Positions 16,147 through 26,600 of a stretch of 55,616 nt of DNA are shown piece after piece. The DNA is taken from contig JAFLKM010000065.1 in assembly GCA_019163335.1 (NCBI GenBank), positions 1-55,616 on the forward strand. The letters run 5' to 3'. Origin of the DNA: Desulfobulbaceae bacterium. Its GTDB lineage: Bacteria > Desulfobacterota > Desulfobulbia > Desulfobulbales > Desulfocapsaceae. Below the pieces are notes generated by a model. That model saw only the letters and a program-made list of their open reading frames with translations, did no database searches and was not told where the DNA came from. The translations under genes and the position numbers were made by a program. Every line of letters begins with the position of its first letter. The stretch's first letter is position 1.

Positions 16147-18822
16147 TCAGGACAGACTTTTCCGCACCACTTCAGTCACACCCGCCGACAGATTCTTCAG
16201 CCCGGCAATCCTTTCCATCTGCTCCCGCATCAACCCTTGCCGCTGTGAATCATATCGTTTCCAGGAAGTAAACGGGGACATAAGTCTTGCCGCTATCTGG
16301 GGATTAACCGGGTCCAGGCGGATTATCTGATCGGCCAGAAACTGATACCCGGCGCCGGTGGCCACATGAAAACGGACATGGTTGCCGCTGCCGAAAGCAC
16401 CGATCAAAGCCCGCACCTTGTTGGGATTGGTCAGGGAAAAGGCGGGATGGGCCAGCAGTTCCCGTACTTTATCAAGGGTGTTGTCCAGACTGGAGGTGGC
16501 CTGCAGGGTCAGCCACTTATCCACCACCAGAGGTTCATCCTGCCATTGCTGATAAAAATCTGCCAATGCCTCCTGCCGTGCCTGTTCTTCGGGGCAATGA
16601 ACAAGGGCGCCCAGGGCGGCCATGACATCGGTCATATTGGCCTTCCGCCCATACTGCCGCACCGCCAGTTCCAGGTGCTCCGGCGGCAGGGGCTCCATGG
16701 CCATAAGACAGGAAAGGCAGACATTTTTCAGGCTCCTGCGCCCCATGGCCTCGGGGGTGAGGACGTAGGGAATGGGAGACTGGGAAATGGGGGCGTCATC
16801 TTCCCGGGTAATCGCGTAACAGTGCCGTAACTCCGAGGCCAGTTGGCGGGCCAGTTCCGCACGCACAAACCGGCGGGCCAGAAAAAGGCTGTCGGGATCA
16901 ATGACTTCCATGTTCAGGGCCAGAGTATTTTCAGAAGGCAGGGTCAATACCTGGGCCAGAAAGGCATGGCGAGACGAAGCGTCGTTCTGTGTGCCGGCCT
17001 CATTTACCTCCAACAGATTTAACCGCAGGGCCTCGACGAAGAGGGTATCAATGACTGGCGTTCCTCCCGTCTGCATGCATTTCACGCACTCAAAGATAAT
17101 GGATTCACTGAGCCGATTGGCGGCATCCCAGCGGTTGAACAGATCGCTGTCATGGGCCATGAGAAAGGCTAATTCTTCCCTCCCCTGAAACGATTCCACC
17201 TTTACCGGGGCGGAAAAACCACGCAGGAAGGAGAGCACTGGCTTCCCGGCGAGTCCGGGAAAGCTGAATGACTGCTGGACATCGCGCAACTGAAGCAGGG
17301 TGTCCGGGGCGATCATGTCCCTGCCCTGACTGTCCAGCAAACCTATCCGCATGGGGATATGAAAGGGCTCTTTCACCTCCTGCCCCGGAGTTGGAGCACA
17401 ACTCTGGGTAACGGTGAGGGTGTAGAGCTTCATCGTTTCATCCCAGTCACCCGCAACCCGCAGAACCGGAGTCCCGGCCTGAGAATACCAGCGTTTGAAC
17501 TGTTCCAGATCAACCCCTGCGGCATCACTCATGGCCGCCACAAAATCATCACAGGTTACGGCCTGTCCGTCGTGCCTTTCAAAATAAAGATCCATGCCCC
17601 GGCGGAACCCTTGCGGCCCAAGAAGGGCGTGCATCATGCGGATCACCTCCGCCCCCTTGTTATAAACCGTCACGGTGTAGAAATTATTGATTTCCTCATA
17701 GGAATCAGGGCGCACCGGATGGGCCATGGGGCCGCTGTCCTCCTTGAACTGAAAGGTACGCAATATCCGCACATCGTCAATGCGCTGCACAGCCCGCGCG
17801 TTCATGTCCGCCGAGAATTCCTGATCCCGGAAAACGGTGAGCCCCTCTTTCAGACTGAGCTGGAACCAGTCCCGACAAGTGACCCGGTTACCGGTCCAGT
17901 TATGGAAATATTCATGGGCGATCACCCCTTCCACCCCCAGATAATCCTGATCAGTGGCCGTTTCCGGGCTTGCCAGGACATATTTGGAGTTAAAGACATT
18001 GAGGCCCTTGTTCTCCATGGCCCCCATATTAAAATCATCGACGGCCACAACCATATACCGGTCAAGATCATACTCCAGACCAAAGACCTCTTCGTCCCAG
18101 CGCATTGCCTTTATAAGAGAGTGCATGGCGTGATCACATTTCTTCAGATTCTGCGCCTGAACATAAATCTGCAGCAGTATCGAGCGGCCGGAACTGGTCG
18201 TAAAGGGTTCCTCCTGACAGAGCAGATCCCCGGCCACCAAGGCAAAGAGATAGCAGGGTTTGGGGAAAGGGTCCTGCCAGACAGCATAATGCCTCCCTGC
18301 TTCCAATCCCCCCTGTTCCACCAGATTTCCATTGGAGAGCAGAACCGGGCAAGCTTTTCGGTCCGCCTCAATGCGGGTGGTGAAGACGGCCATCACATCG
18401 GGCCGATCTTGATAAAAGGTAATCTTACGGAATCCTTCCGCTTCGCACTGAGTACAAAAATTGCCACTGGAGCGATACAGTCCGTCAAGCGCAGTATTCC
18501 GGTCAGGAAAGATTCGGGTGACAATCTCAAGGTCAAAGGCATCCGGAACGTCATGGAGAATAAGCCCGGCATCCGTCACCGTGTACTCAGATGAGGTAAG
18601 AGGCTCGGAATCCAGGGTAATGGCAATGAGCTCGAGATCCTGGCCATTCAGAAACAAAACATTGCCTCCGGATAAGCAGTCCGGGTTGCGCTGAAAAGAT
18701 GACCTGGCCGAGACCACGGTATCATCCTGGTTCAGTTCAAATGTCAATCCAATGGCAACGGTCAAATATCTGGGGGGGGTGTATTCCTGTCGATAAAAGG
18801 TCGACGGTGTCTTTCTGGTCAT
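16147..18822 (-). CDS. pepN: Aminopeptidase N (M1 zinc metallopeptidase)
   Basis: An 891-residue cytoplasmic aminopeptidase of the M1 family, PepN type, that trims N-terminal residues during protein turnover. The exopeptidase signature GAMEN is at 267-271, and the zinc site HEYFH is at 303-307, with the third ligand Glu326 in KEGLTVFRDQEF. The opening TFYRQEYTPPRY is typical of gammaproteobacterial-type PepN, and length fits (about 870-890). It has no signal peptide. It is transcribed away from dapL and ends at a terminator just before the cassette region. Confidence 0.95.
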   Translation of the reverse strand: MTRKTPSTFYRQEYTPPRYLTVAIGLTFELNQDDTVVSARSSFQRNPDCLSGGNVLFLNGQDLELIAITLDSEPLTSSEYTVTDAGLILHDVPDAFDLEIVTRIFPDRNTALDGLYRSSGNFCTQCEAEGFRKITFYQDRPDVMAVFTTRIEADRKACPVLLSNGNLVEQGGLEAGRHYAVWQDPFPKPCYLFALVAGDLLCQEEPFTTSSGRSILLQIYVQAQNLKKCDHAMHSLIKAMRWDEEVFGLEYDLDRYMVVAVDDFNMGAMENKGLNVFNSKYVLASPETATDQDYLGVEGVIAHEYFHNWTGNRVTCRDWFQLSLKEGLTVFRDQEFSADMNARAVQRIDDVRILRTFQFKEDSGPMAHPVRPDSYEEINNFYTVTVYNKGAEVIRMMHALLGPQGFRRGMDLYFERHDGQAVTCDDFVAAMSDAAGVDLEQFKRWYSQAGTPVLRVAGDWDETMKLYTLTVTQSCAPTPGQEVKEPFHIPMRIGLLDSQGRDMIAPDTLLQLRDVQQSFSFPGLAGKPVLSFLRGFSAPVKVESFQGREELAFLMAHDSDLFNRWDAANRLSESIIFECVKCMQTGGTPVIDTLFVEALRLNLLEVNEAGTQNDASSRHAFLAQVLTLPSENTLALNMEVIDPDSLFLARRFVRAELARQLASELRHCYAITREDDAPISQSPIPYVLTPEAMGRRSLKNVCLSCLMAMEPLPPEHLELAVRQYGRKANMTDVMAALGALVHCPEEQARQEALADFYQQWQDEPLVVDKWLTLQATSSLDNTLDKVRELLAHPAFSLTNPNKVRALIGAFGSGNHVRFHVATGAGYQFLADQIIRLDPVNPQIAARLMSPFTSWKRYDSQRQGLMREQMERIAGLKNLSAGVTEVVRKSLS

Positions 18823-18893
18823 CTTATCCTCATTCTTAAAAAACCCGCGCTCGTCTCAGGCCCATGGAACCTGATAAGGGGCAGTGTTGGCGG

Positions 18894-18922
18894 TTGACAG
18901 CTATTTTTCATTCCATTATAGT
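18894..18922 (+). promoter_or_regulatory. Sigma70-type promoter of dapL
   Basis: A perfect -35 TTGACA (18894-18899), an optimal 17-base spacer and a TATAGT -10 (18917-18922), 64 bases before the dapL ATG. It is the clearest housekeeping promoter in the window. Confidence 0.85.
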
Positions 18923-18985
18923 CAGCGCTTCAATAATGAAGCTTTATTTTTCACCCACCATAACAAACTTAAGGGAAATTGTCCC

Positions 18986-20209
18986 ATGATCACCATCAAC
19001 GAAAACTATCTCAAACTCCAGGCATCCTATCTTTTTTCCAACATCGCCAAACGCGTCACTGCCTTTCAAGAGGCTAACCCAGAAAAAGAAATCATTCGAC
19101 TGGGAATTGGTGATGTCACCCGAGCCTTGCCGGCAGCCTGCATCACCGCCTTTCATAAGGCCATTGACGAGATGGGCGCCGACACAAGCTTCCGCGGGTA
19201 TGGCCCGGAACAGGGCTACGATTTTTTACGTGAAGCTATCGCCAGAAATGACTTTCAGGCACGAGGCGCGGAGATTAACGCCGACGAGATCTTTATCAGT
19301 GACGGGGCCAAATGCGATACCGGGAATATCCAGGAACTCTTCACCCAGGATATCAAGGTAGCCATCCCTGATCCAGTCTATCCCGTCTATCTGGACACCA
19401 ATGTCATGGCCGGTCGGACCGGCAACTTCAGCGACGGCCGCTACCAGGGGCTGGTATATCTTGATTCCACCAAGGCCAATAATTATGTCCCCGCCCTGCC
19501 CACTGAGGACGTGGATCTGATCTATCTCTGTTTCCCCAATAACCCCACCGGATCAACCATCACCAAAGAGGAGTTGAGCCAATGGGTGCAATACGCCAAA
19601 GAGAAAAAGGCCCTGATCCTCTTCGATGCCGCCTACGAAGCCTTTATCCGGGATGAGTCCCTCCCCCATTCCATTTTCGAGATCGACGGAGCCAGAGAAG
19701 TGGCCATCGAATTTCGTTCCTATTCCAAGAGCGCGGGATTCACCGGCACCCGCTGCGCCTACACTGTCGTGCCCAAAGAGTGCATGGCATTTGACTCCAA
19801 AGGCAACGCTCAGCCTCTCCATCCCTTGTGGAACCGCCGCCACTGTACGAAATTCAACGGCGTCTCCTATCCGGTGCAGCGCGCCGCTGAAGCCATTTAC
19901 AGTGCAGATGGCCAAGCTCAGACCAAAGAACTGATTGCCTCGTACATGCGCAATGCCGATCTGATCCGTCAGGAAATGGCTGGTCTTGGCTATGATTTTG
20001 TTGGGGGGAAAAATGCGCCCTACATCTGGATTGACGCCAAGGGCGACTCCTGGGAGTTCTTTGACATGCTGCTGAATAAAGCAGGCGTAGTCTGTACCCC
20101 CGGCGCCGGATTCGGAAAATGCGGCGAAGGCTACATCCGCCTTTCTGCCTTTAACTCTTACGCCAATGTTGAGAAGGCCATGGCCCGACTCCGGGAAATG
20201 CTGAAGTAA
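18986..20209 (+). CDS. dapL: LL-diaminopimelate aminotransferase
   Basis: A 407-residue PLP enzyme that converts tetrahydrodipicolinate directly to LL-diaminopimelate for lysine and peptidoglycan. Hallmarks are the N-terminal [41 protein letters not shown], and the PLP lysine in [16 protein letters not shown]. Length matches DapL (about 408-411). ATG 18986 follows an AAGGGA site; a longer frame from 18884 would begin upstream of the -35 box and was rejected. This route is characteristic of plants, Chlamydiae and many anaerobes including sulfate reducers. Confidence 0.95.
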   Translation: MITINENYLKLQASYLFSNIAKRVTAFQEANPEKEIIRLGIGDVTRALPAACITAFHKAIDEMGADTSFRGYGPEQGYDFLREAIARNDFQARGAEINADEIFISDGAKCDTGNIQELFTQDIKVAIPDPVYPVYLDTNVMAGRTGNFSDGRYQGLVYLDSTKANNYVPALPTEDVDLIYLCFPNNPTGSTITKEELSQWVQYAKEKKALILFDAAYEAFIRDESLPHSIFEIDGAREVAIEFRSYSKSAGFTGTRCAYTVVPKECMAFDSKGNAQPLHPLWNRRHCTKFNGVSYPVQRAAEAIYSADGQAQTKELIASYMRNADLIRQEMAGLGYDFVGGKNAPYIWIDAKGDSWEFFDMLLNKAGVVCTPGAGFGKCGEGYIRLSAFNSYANVEKAMARLREMLK

Positions 20210-20267
20210 CTCTCGCCGAGGGATACAAACAGCCTGCTGGTGCGGGCATATCTGATGCAGCTTACTT

Positions 20268-21206
20268 TTATCCCGGCAAGTCAGGTGGTTCGAGCATAGC
20301 TGGCTTGAAAGAAACCTGCTCCTCTTTACCGGGGAGCTCAACAAGACTTGTTGCACCATATCCCTGCAACCATGTAACAACCCCGCGCACCAGACGCTCA
20401 GGCGCAGAGGCCCCGGCCGTCACGCCGACATTTGCATGCCCCTCCAGCCACTCGGGCAGGATATCAGTCTCGTCATCAATCAGATATCCCGTCATTCCCG
20501 CTCTGACACCTACCTCACGCAAACGGTTTGAGTTAGAACTTGTTTTTGAGCCAACGACCAGAAGGATATCTGCTTTCAGTGCCAGCTCCTTCACCGCATT
20601 CTGGCGGTTCTGGGTTGCATAACAGACATTGGAGCGCGAACCACGGATAGCGGGAAATCGCTGTTCCAACCTCTGTCTAATTCGGGCGATATCGGACTGG
20701 CTAAGGGTTGTTTGGGTAACATAGCAAACCTGTTTGGGATCGACAACCTGCACACTCTCTGCTTCCTCTTCGGTGGCTATAACATGAACCCGCCCGGAAA
20801 CCCGCCCGGCCACCCCCTCCACCTCAGGATGCCGGTGATGCCCGATGATCAGGACGTCACACCCTTCGCCATGATATTTTTCCACCATGCGGTGGACACT
20901 GCTCACCAGGGGACAGGTAGCATCAATGATTCGCAGCCCCAGCTTCTTTGCCTGTTGCTGGATAGAAGTTGAAACCCCGTGGGCACTGAAAATACAGACG
21001 GCCCCTCGAGGAATATCTGCAAGCTCTTCCACAAAAACCACTCCAAGTTGCTCCAGCTCCTTTACAACATGCTTATTGTGTACGATCTCATGGAGGACAT
21101 AAATGGGGGCACCACACTGCTCAAGGGCCAACCGCACGGTAGCAATGGCCCGTACCACACCGGCACAAAACCCTCTGGGATTGGCCAGGATAATTTCAGT
21201 AATCAT
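20268..21206 (-). CDS. ispH: 4-hydroxy-3-methylbut-2-enyl diphosphate reductase
   Basis: A 312-residue iron-sulfur enzyme that performs the last step of the MEP isoprenoid pathway, making IPP and DMAPP. The three cluster cysteines are visible: Cys14 in RGFCAGVVRA, Cys98 in DATCPLV and Cys195 in NVCYATQNRQ. Substrate residues HEIVHNKHVV and SAHGVS are also present. It is convergent with dapL, with only 58 bases between the stops. No clear ribosome-binding site precedes the ATG. Confidence 0.96.
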   Translation of the reverse strand: MITEIILANPRGFCAGVVRAIATVRLALEQCGAPIYVLHEIVHNKHVVKELEQLGVVFVEELADIPRGAVCIFSAHGVSTSIQQQAKKLGLRIIDATCPLVSSVHRMVEKYHGEGCDVLIIGHHRHPEVEGVAGRVSGRVHVIATEEEAESVQVVDPKQVCYVTQTTLSQSDIARIRQRLEQRFPAIRGSRSNVCYATQNRQNAVKELALKADILLVVGSKTSSNSNRLREVGVRAGMTGYLIDDETDILPEWLEGHANVGVTAGASAPERLVRGVVTWLQGYGATSLVELPGKEEQVSFKPAMLEPPDLPG

Positions 21207-21567
21207 ACGTCACGCGATGGATGAAAATTTTAACGAAAAACAACCTTCGACCAAATTGAAGGCAACGACAACCATTGAGTCCTATGCCTCATACAAACAG
21301 TTTCCCAATATTGATAAACGTTTTTGCGCTGACAACATCTTTTCCGAACTTACTGCCGAACATTTTTAAAGGCCAGACCATATGATCCTTGCAATCCCAT
21401 TTCGTATGCTTTAAACATTTCATGTTGTCTTAAATTGTTCTTTCCTTCTATTCTCTGCTAAGTTAAGGCCTCTTTTCCTCACTTTGGAACCTTTTTTCCT
21501 GGCTCCACGGTGCAAACTAAACATTGAATCCTCCTTCTTTCAACCTTAACCTGATAACCAGACTTCC
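21207..21567. other. Intergenic region between divergent ispH and alcohol dehydrogenase
   Basis: Holds promoters for two divergent genes, but none is clear. A 50-codon frame from 21217 to 21369 has no ribosome-binding site and no family likeness. A TGGCTCCACGGTGCA run near 21500 recalls a sigma54 promoter, but its spacing is one base short. Confidence 0.4.
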
Positions 21568-22755
21568 ATGATCCAGACACAATCATTTACCGTTACCCAG
21601 CCAACTCGTATTCAATTCGGCGTTGGCAGCATAAATAATCTTGCCAAAACCATTCAGGAGTTCAATGGCAGCAAGGTATTCCTGGTCATAGACCCAGCCC
21701 TGATCAAGACCGGAATAGCCAGCCAGATCACCGCCCCCCTGGATAATGCCGGTCTCCCCTATGTCATTTATGATACCATTGATCCAGAACCTGGCCTGAA
21801 GCTTGCTGACAAAGGATATAAACTGGCAAAAAGCAGCGGCTGTGACTGTGTGATTGGTGCTGGAGGCGGTTCGGCCATGGATGTGGCCAAAGCAGTGGCA
21901 ATTCTTCTGACTAATGGCGGAAAAGCCGCCGACTATCTTGGTCTGGACAAGATCGCCAAACCCGGAGTACCTAAAATCATGGTACCCACCTCAGCAGGAA
22001 CCGGTGCAGAGGTTACCTTCACGGCTGTTTTCATCAACGAAAAAACAGGCTCAAAGGGGGGGATGAACGGCGCGCCGCTCTATCCGGAAGCAGCCATCCT
22101 GGACCCGATGCTAACTCTCAGCCTGCCGCCCAAGGTCACCGCCTCTACCGGCATTGATGCCCTCACCCATGCCCTTGAGGCCTACACATCGACACAGGCC
22201 CATACGATCTCTGAAATGTATTCCCTTGAGGCGATCAAGCTTATCAGCCAGAATCTCCCGAAGGCCTATGCCAATGGCAGCAATCTTGAGGCTCGTTCCG
22301 CTCTGCTCATGGGCAGCCTGCTCGGCGGCAAGGCGCTGGCCACTGCCGGTGTGGGACTGGTTCATGCCATGGCCTATCCCATGGGCGGCATGTTTGGCAT
22401 TGCCCATGGACTGGCCAATGCAATATTACTTCCCTACGTGATCGAATACAATCTCATCGGCAACATGGAAAAATATGCCACTCTGGCGGCAATCCTGGGT
22501 AAAAAAACCACCGACATGACAACAAGAGAGGCTGCGGAACGATGCGTGGAGGCCTTGTTTGAATTAAACGCTGATGTGGGTATTCCTGGAACCCTGCAGG
22601 ATATTGACATTCCAGTGGAACAGCTTCCCGAAATGGCCAGGATAGCCCTGACCGTCACTCGTCCGGTGGAAAACAATCCTAGACAGCCGACCCTGGACGA
22701 AGTCATCCATATCTACCAGATGGCCTATGAGGGGAATAGTGCTATTTTTTATTAA
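21568..22755 (+). CDS. Iron-containing alcohol dehydrogenase
   Basis: A 395-residue group III (iron-dependent) NAD(P)-linked alcohol dehydrogenase. Visible features are the nucleotide-binding GAGGGSAMDVAKAVA, the PTSAGTGAEVT motif, and metal-ligand regions TGIDALTHALEAYTS, GLVHAMAYPMGG and GIAHGLANAILLPYV. It probably interconverts a short-chain alcohol and aldehyde; the exact substrate cannot be read from sequence. It stands alone, convergent with greA. Confidence 0.92.
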   Translation: MIQTQSFTVTQPTRIQFGVGSINNLAKTIQEFNGSKVFLVIDPALIKTGIASQITAPLDNAGLPYVIYDTIDPEPGLKLADKGYKLAKSSGCDCVIGAGGGSAMDVAKAVAILLTNGGKAADYLGLDKIAKPGVPKIMVPTSAGTGAEVTFTAVFINEKTGSKGGMNGAPLYPEAAILDPMLTLSLPPKVTASTGIDALTHALEAYTSTQAHTISEMYSLEAIKLISQNLPKAYANGSNLEARSALLMGSLLGGKALATAGVGLVHAMAYPMGGMFGIAHGLANAILLPYVIEYNLIGNMEKYATLAAILGKKTTDMTTREAAERCVEALFELNADVGIPGTLQDIDIPVEQLPEMARIALTVTRPVENNPRQPTLDEVIHIYQMAYEGNSAIFY

Positions 22756-22809
22756 GAAAAGGCAAGGAGTAGTCCCCACCTTAATATACTTTTTCAGAGC
22801 GGATTAACA

Positions 22810-22861
22810 TCAAGCCTCCTTGTAGTGATAAGCCTTAGCTGATCAATTCAAGGAGGCTTGA
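22810..22861. repeat. 13-bp perfect inverted repeat between convergent genes
   Basis: TCAAGCCTCCTTG and CAAGGAGGCTTGA are separated by 26 bases. It lies between the ends of the alcohol dehydrogenase and greA, so a bidirectional RNA hairpin that ends both messages is likely, although neither side has a T-run. Confidence 0.5.
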
Positions 22862-22956
22862 CTGGCAATTCCAAAGTTTTTAAAGAATTTTCAACGAATG
22901 CTTTCGATCAAAAAGTTGACAGCCTGACTATTAAAAAGATCCCCTGTCATTAAAGA

Positions 22957-23442
22957 TCAAGGAAATGTCGAGGCAACAATCTCAATCACCTCAAACTCAC
23001 GGACTCCCCCAGGGGTCTTGGCGACCACCTCATCTCCCACCTCTTTACCCAGAATACTTCTTCCCAGCGGAGAGAATACCGAGATAGACCCCTTCTTCAC
23101 ATCTGCTTCCTCTGTCCCCAGGAGTTGATAACGAATCGTATCATCTGTTTCAAGATCCAAAAGCGACACCACCGTCCCAAAGACCGCCCGGCCTGTGGGA
23201 ACATCGAGACAATTAATCACCTCGGCACGCCCAAGCTTATCCTTGAGTTCCTTGATGCGTCCTTCAATATGTCCCTGCCGCTCCTTGGCCGCATGATACT
23301 CCGCATTTTCTTTCAGATCGCCATGGGCACGGGCAACCTCAATGGATTTGACAACCTCAAACCTATCTACTTTTTCAAGGCGCTTAAGTTCATTACGAAG
23401 CTTTTCATACCCCTGCGTCGACATTGGTACCCGTTCAACCAT
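22957..23442 (-). CDS. greA: Transcription elongation factor GreA
   Basis: A 161-residue GreA that rescues backtracked RNA polymerase by stimulating transcript cleavage. The N-terminal coiled coil carries the acidic tip (HGDLKENAEYHAAKERQG), and the C-terminal FKBP-like domain has ISVFSPLGRSILGKEVGDEV. The ATG at 23442 has an AGGAG site; an internal Met7 is possible, but the PMSTQGYEKL opening is normally preceded by a few residues. Confidence 0.95.
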   Translation of the reverse strand: MVERVPMSTQGYEKLRNELKRLEKVDRFEVVKSIEVARAHGDLKENAEYHAAKERQGHIEGRIKELKDKLGRAEVINCLDVPTGRAVFGTVVSLLDLETDDTIRYQLLGTEEADVKKGSISVFSPLGRSILGKEVGDEVVAKTPGGVREFEVIEIVASTFP

Positions 23443-23649
23443 TTTTTTCTCCTGTTAAGAGCCGTAACGACTTGTTCACCGTTAGCCTGCTGCTCTCTTG
23501 ATTTTAAATTACCGCCACGGCCATGAATGGTAGAGTGTCGATGATGGAATGAAATCCTGCAAAAAATCTTCTACAAAAAATATAAACTACACCTGCTCTT
23601 GCGCTTTACTTCTATCCAGTCTTACAAAAACAACGTATCTCAATATGGT

Positions 23650-26600
23650 TTACCAGCGATAGACCAATGACAAGGCAACATCCTTACGGATTTCCTGACC
23701 TCCCTGGATCATATCGAAGCTGCTATTTAATAAAAAATGACGACTCATTTCAAGGAAAATATCTCCTCCAAAGGAATGACTATCGTACCCGCCCTCTTCA
23801 TAACCAATAGAATAATCAAGGGTATAATAACTGGGTGCACTTCTTCCTAAGACATCCGCCGCCAGATGATGTTCAAAATGAACAGAAACCTGATTCTGCC
23901 AATATTCGCTGGGACTCCAATAGGGGTGATCGTCAGGTGAGAACAGACTGCCATTCGTGAAATTCTGTCCTAAATTACTTTCGTCGTTATGGAGCAACTG
24001 CTGACCATAGGTGACTCGTAACAGGGTCGGTTCAGTGAAAAGGAGATACGATGCCCAGACATGATAGCGGTTCTGATGATTAGTATCACTGTATTCACTG
24101 AATGAATATTCCCCCCCACAGAAAAGACGCGGCAGGAGATCCACGCTGACGCCACCTTCCATGTCCCGTTTACTAATCCCTTGCTTCAAAGCCTGGACTG
24201 TATCATCAACCACATCCTGGGTAATTCGGACAAAACCATGCAGCTCGTCACCAATCCGGCCACGAGTCTCAAAATGATAGAGGGGAATGATATCATAATG
24301 GGCAGACCCTGCCTCCGTATCGGAGGTGTCGCCTATCTTGTCACCTCCAATTTTAGCTATAAAATCGATGGCATAATGAGGGTAAAAAGAATACTCTGCC
24401 AAAAACCGGTTGCGCCATACATCCTGATCGGTGTTCTCCGATACGGCATGGATAGTGCTCCAGCCGGCGCTCATCTCCTGGCGCAGCGTTGGCAACATCC
24501 ATACGCTCCCTCCGCCTCGTGTCTGCTTCATATCTAGATATCCATCCCGCCCACTTTGGGAAGAATATCCAAAATCAAGCATCCCTTTTGGCTCTCGTTT
24601 CAAACTGTTTCGCTCCACAGCCGCGGCGAGCTCTGGATAATCAGGGTTATTTTGGGCAATCTCTTCATAGAGCAGAGCTTCTTTCCCCAGAAGTCCGAGA
24701 CGGCTATAAATACCAGCAAGATCAAAAAGAGATTCAGGCGAAGGATCCCTTTCAGTCACCTCCAGGTACTCTTTCATGGCCTGATAATAATCCCCCTGTG
24801 CCAGCGCTCTCCTGGCAGAGAGCTCTCTTGCTGCCAACTGCTGCCATCGATACTCTGCATAGAGTTCCGTCCCAATTCTCCCAGCCGGTTCTCCTCTCTG
24901 ACGCAGTACAAAGACGGGATCCATCACCTGGCTCAGACGATCCGGTTCCGGTGGTGCGGTAAAGGTAATCATATTCCAGAGAGATTGTCTGGGAGATGGC
25001 AAAACAATTTCAATCTGGTTTTCAGTGATTTTCTCCGTAAAAATCTTTTCAACCGATGGCTGCAGCAAGGTGTCATATACGGCAACAGCCTCAACCCATT
25101 GCCGCTCCGCCCACAAGGCTCGAGCCAGCATCAACCGCTGCCATGTCAGCAAATGACCGGTATCCGGAAGAGCCATTAATGTCTTGCCAAGGCCTTCCGG
25201 TCGGGAAGGAGACAGTTTTGTTATGATCTGTTTAAATAAGCCCTGCTTAAATTCTCCCTCCAGCAAATGCCTGCCAAAACCAAGCTCCTGTGGATATTCT
25301 GCTACAAGTGACTGCCAGGCGGCCACGGCTGCTTCCGATTCCCCCTGCTCTTGCAATATCCTGGCAATGGCAACTCTGGCCGCCAACGATTCAGGCTCCG
25401 CCTGAAGGGCCATTCGTATATGCTTATGAGCAGCATCCCGGTCACCATATTTCTGCTCTAACTGAGACGCCCGCATCAGGCTTACGAATTCGTTCCCGTA
25501 GGTCTTTTCGAGAAGATCATCAACACCCCCTCCCTGACCTTTGCCTGAACGACCAACTTCAAGCTGCTGTTCAATGATCCGTACCTCAAGATCGAGGGGA
25601 TACGCCTTGTGCATCTCGGCAATCAACTTGCGGCCCTTATCAACTTGATTATCCAATAAATAAAAATGACAGAGCAGGAGATCTGCCTGTTTTTTTGTCC
25701 CGGCCTCTTTTGGGCAGTGCTGTGCCAGAACTTCCCGGTATCCCCGCACCACTTCGATAGCCTTCCCAAATTTACCAGATGCGGCAAGTATCCTTGCCTG
25801 CAGCAATGGCAAGGTCAATTCCTCCTCACCACACACTGGTGATACGGCCGTATGTCCTGACCGTTCAGACAATAGCTGAAACCAAACTTGGGCCAGATCA
25901 AGTTCTCTGCTCTCAATTGCAAATTCGACCAATTTGTGAAGCGTAGCTTCAATTTCCACCCCATCCATCAGCATCTGGCGCAATACTTGCTCGGCCTCGA
26001 AACTGTTTTCTTCTCGGTACAAGGCATCGGCAAGTGCAAAATGACATTCGGCAAGAAATACGTCCCCACCTTGTCCGTCATTTATTAATTGACGACAAAG
26101 GATTCCTGCCCTTGTTACGAGTCCGTTTGCCAGTAAAACCTTCGCATATTGCAAGTCAAGGTGCAACCGATCCTGTTCAGAGACAACATCCCGGCGTGCA
26201 AGTTGATAGTGTTCCTCATAGCGCTTGATCAGGCCAAGAGAGGCCGACAACTCCATACAACGAAGACGAACGGAAAGCACTCCTGACTCAAGCTCTAAAT
26301 ATTGCTCATACCAGCCCAATGCCTGGCTGAAGATTTCACGCTGATCGGCATACCGGCCACGTATCAGAAAGTATCTTGCCTTCTGTTCCTTTTTAAGCTC
26401 TTCCTGTGGTAACAAATCCAACAAATTATCAACCCGTCCGGGACGATTCTGTTCCAGCTCTAACTCCGCTAAACGGAGGATAACCTCTCTGTTGAGAGGA
26501 TCATGCTGATGAATAATCGTAAGTACCTCAGTCAATTCTTTCCTGTTACCCTGTTGTTCCAGGAGCTGAATCATGGATGTATAGATTGCCAAACGGTTGG

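Noticed and set aside
21515-21531. TGGCTCCACGGTGCA as a sigma54 promoter for the alcohol dehydrogenase
   Set aside because: The GG-to-GC distance is 11, one base short of the strict spacing, and the ACG part of the -24 box is missing.
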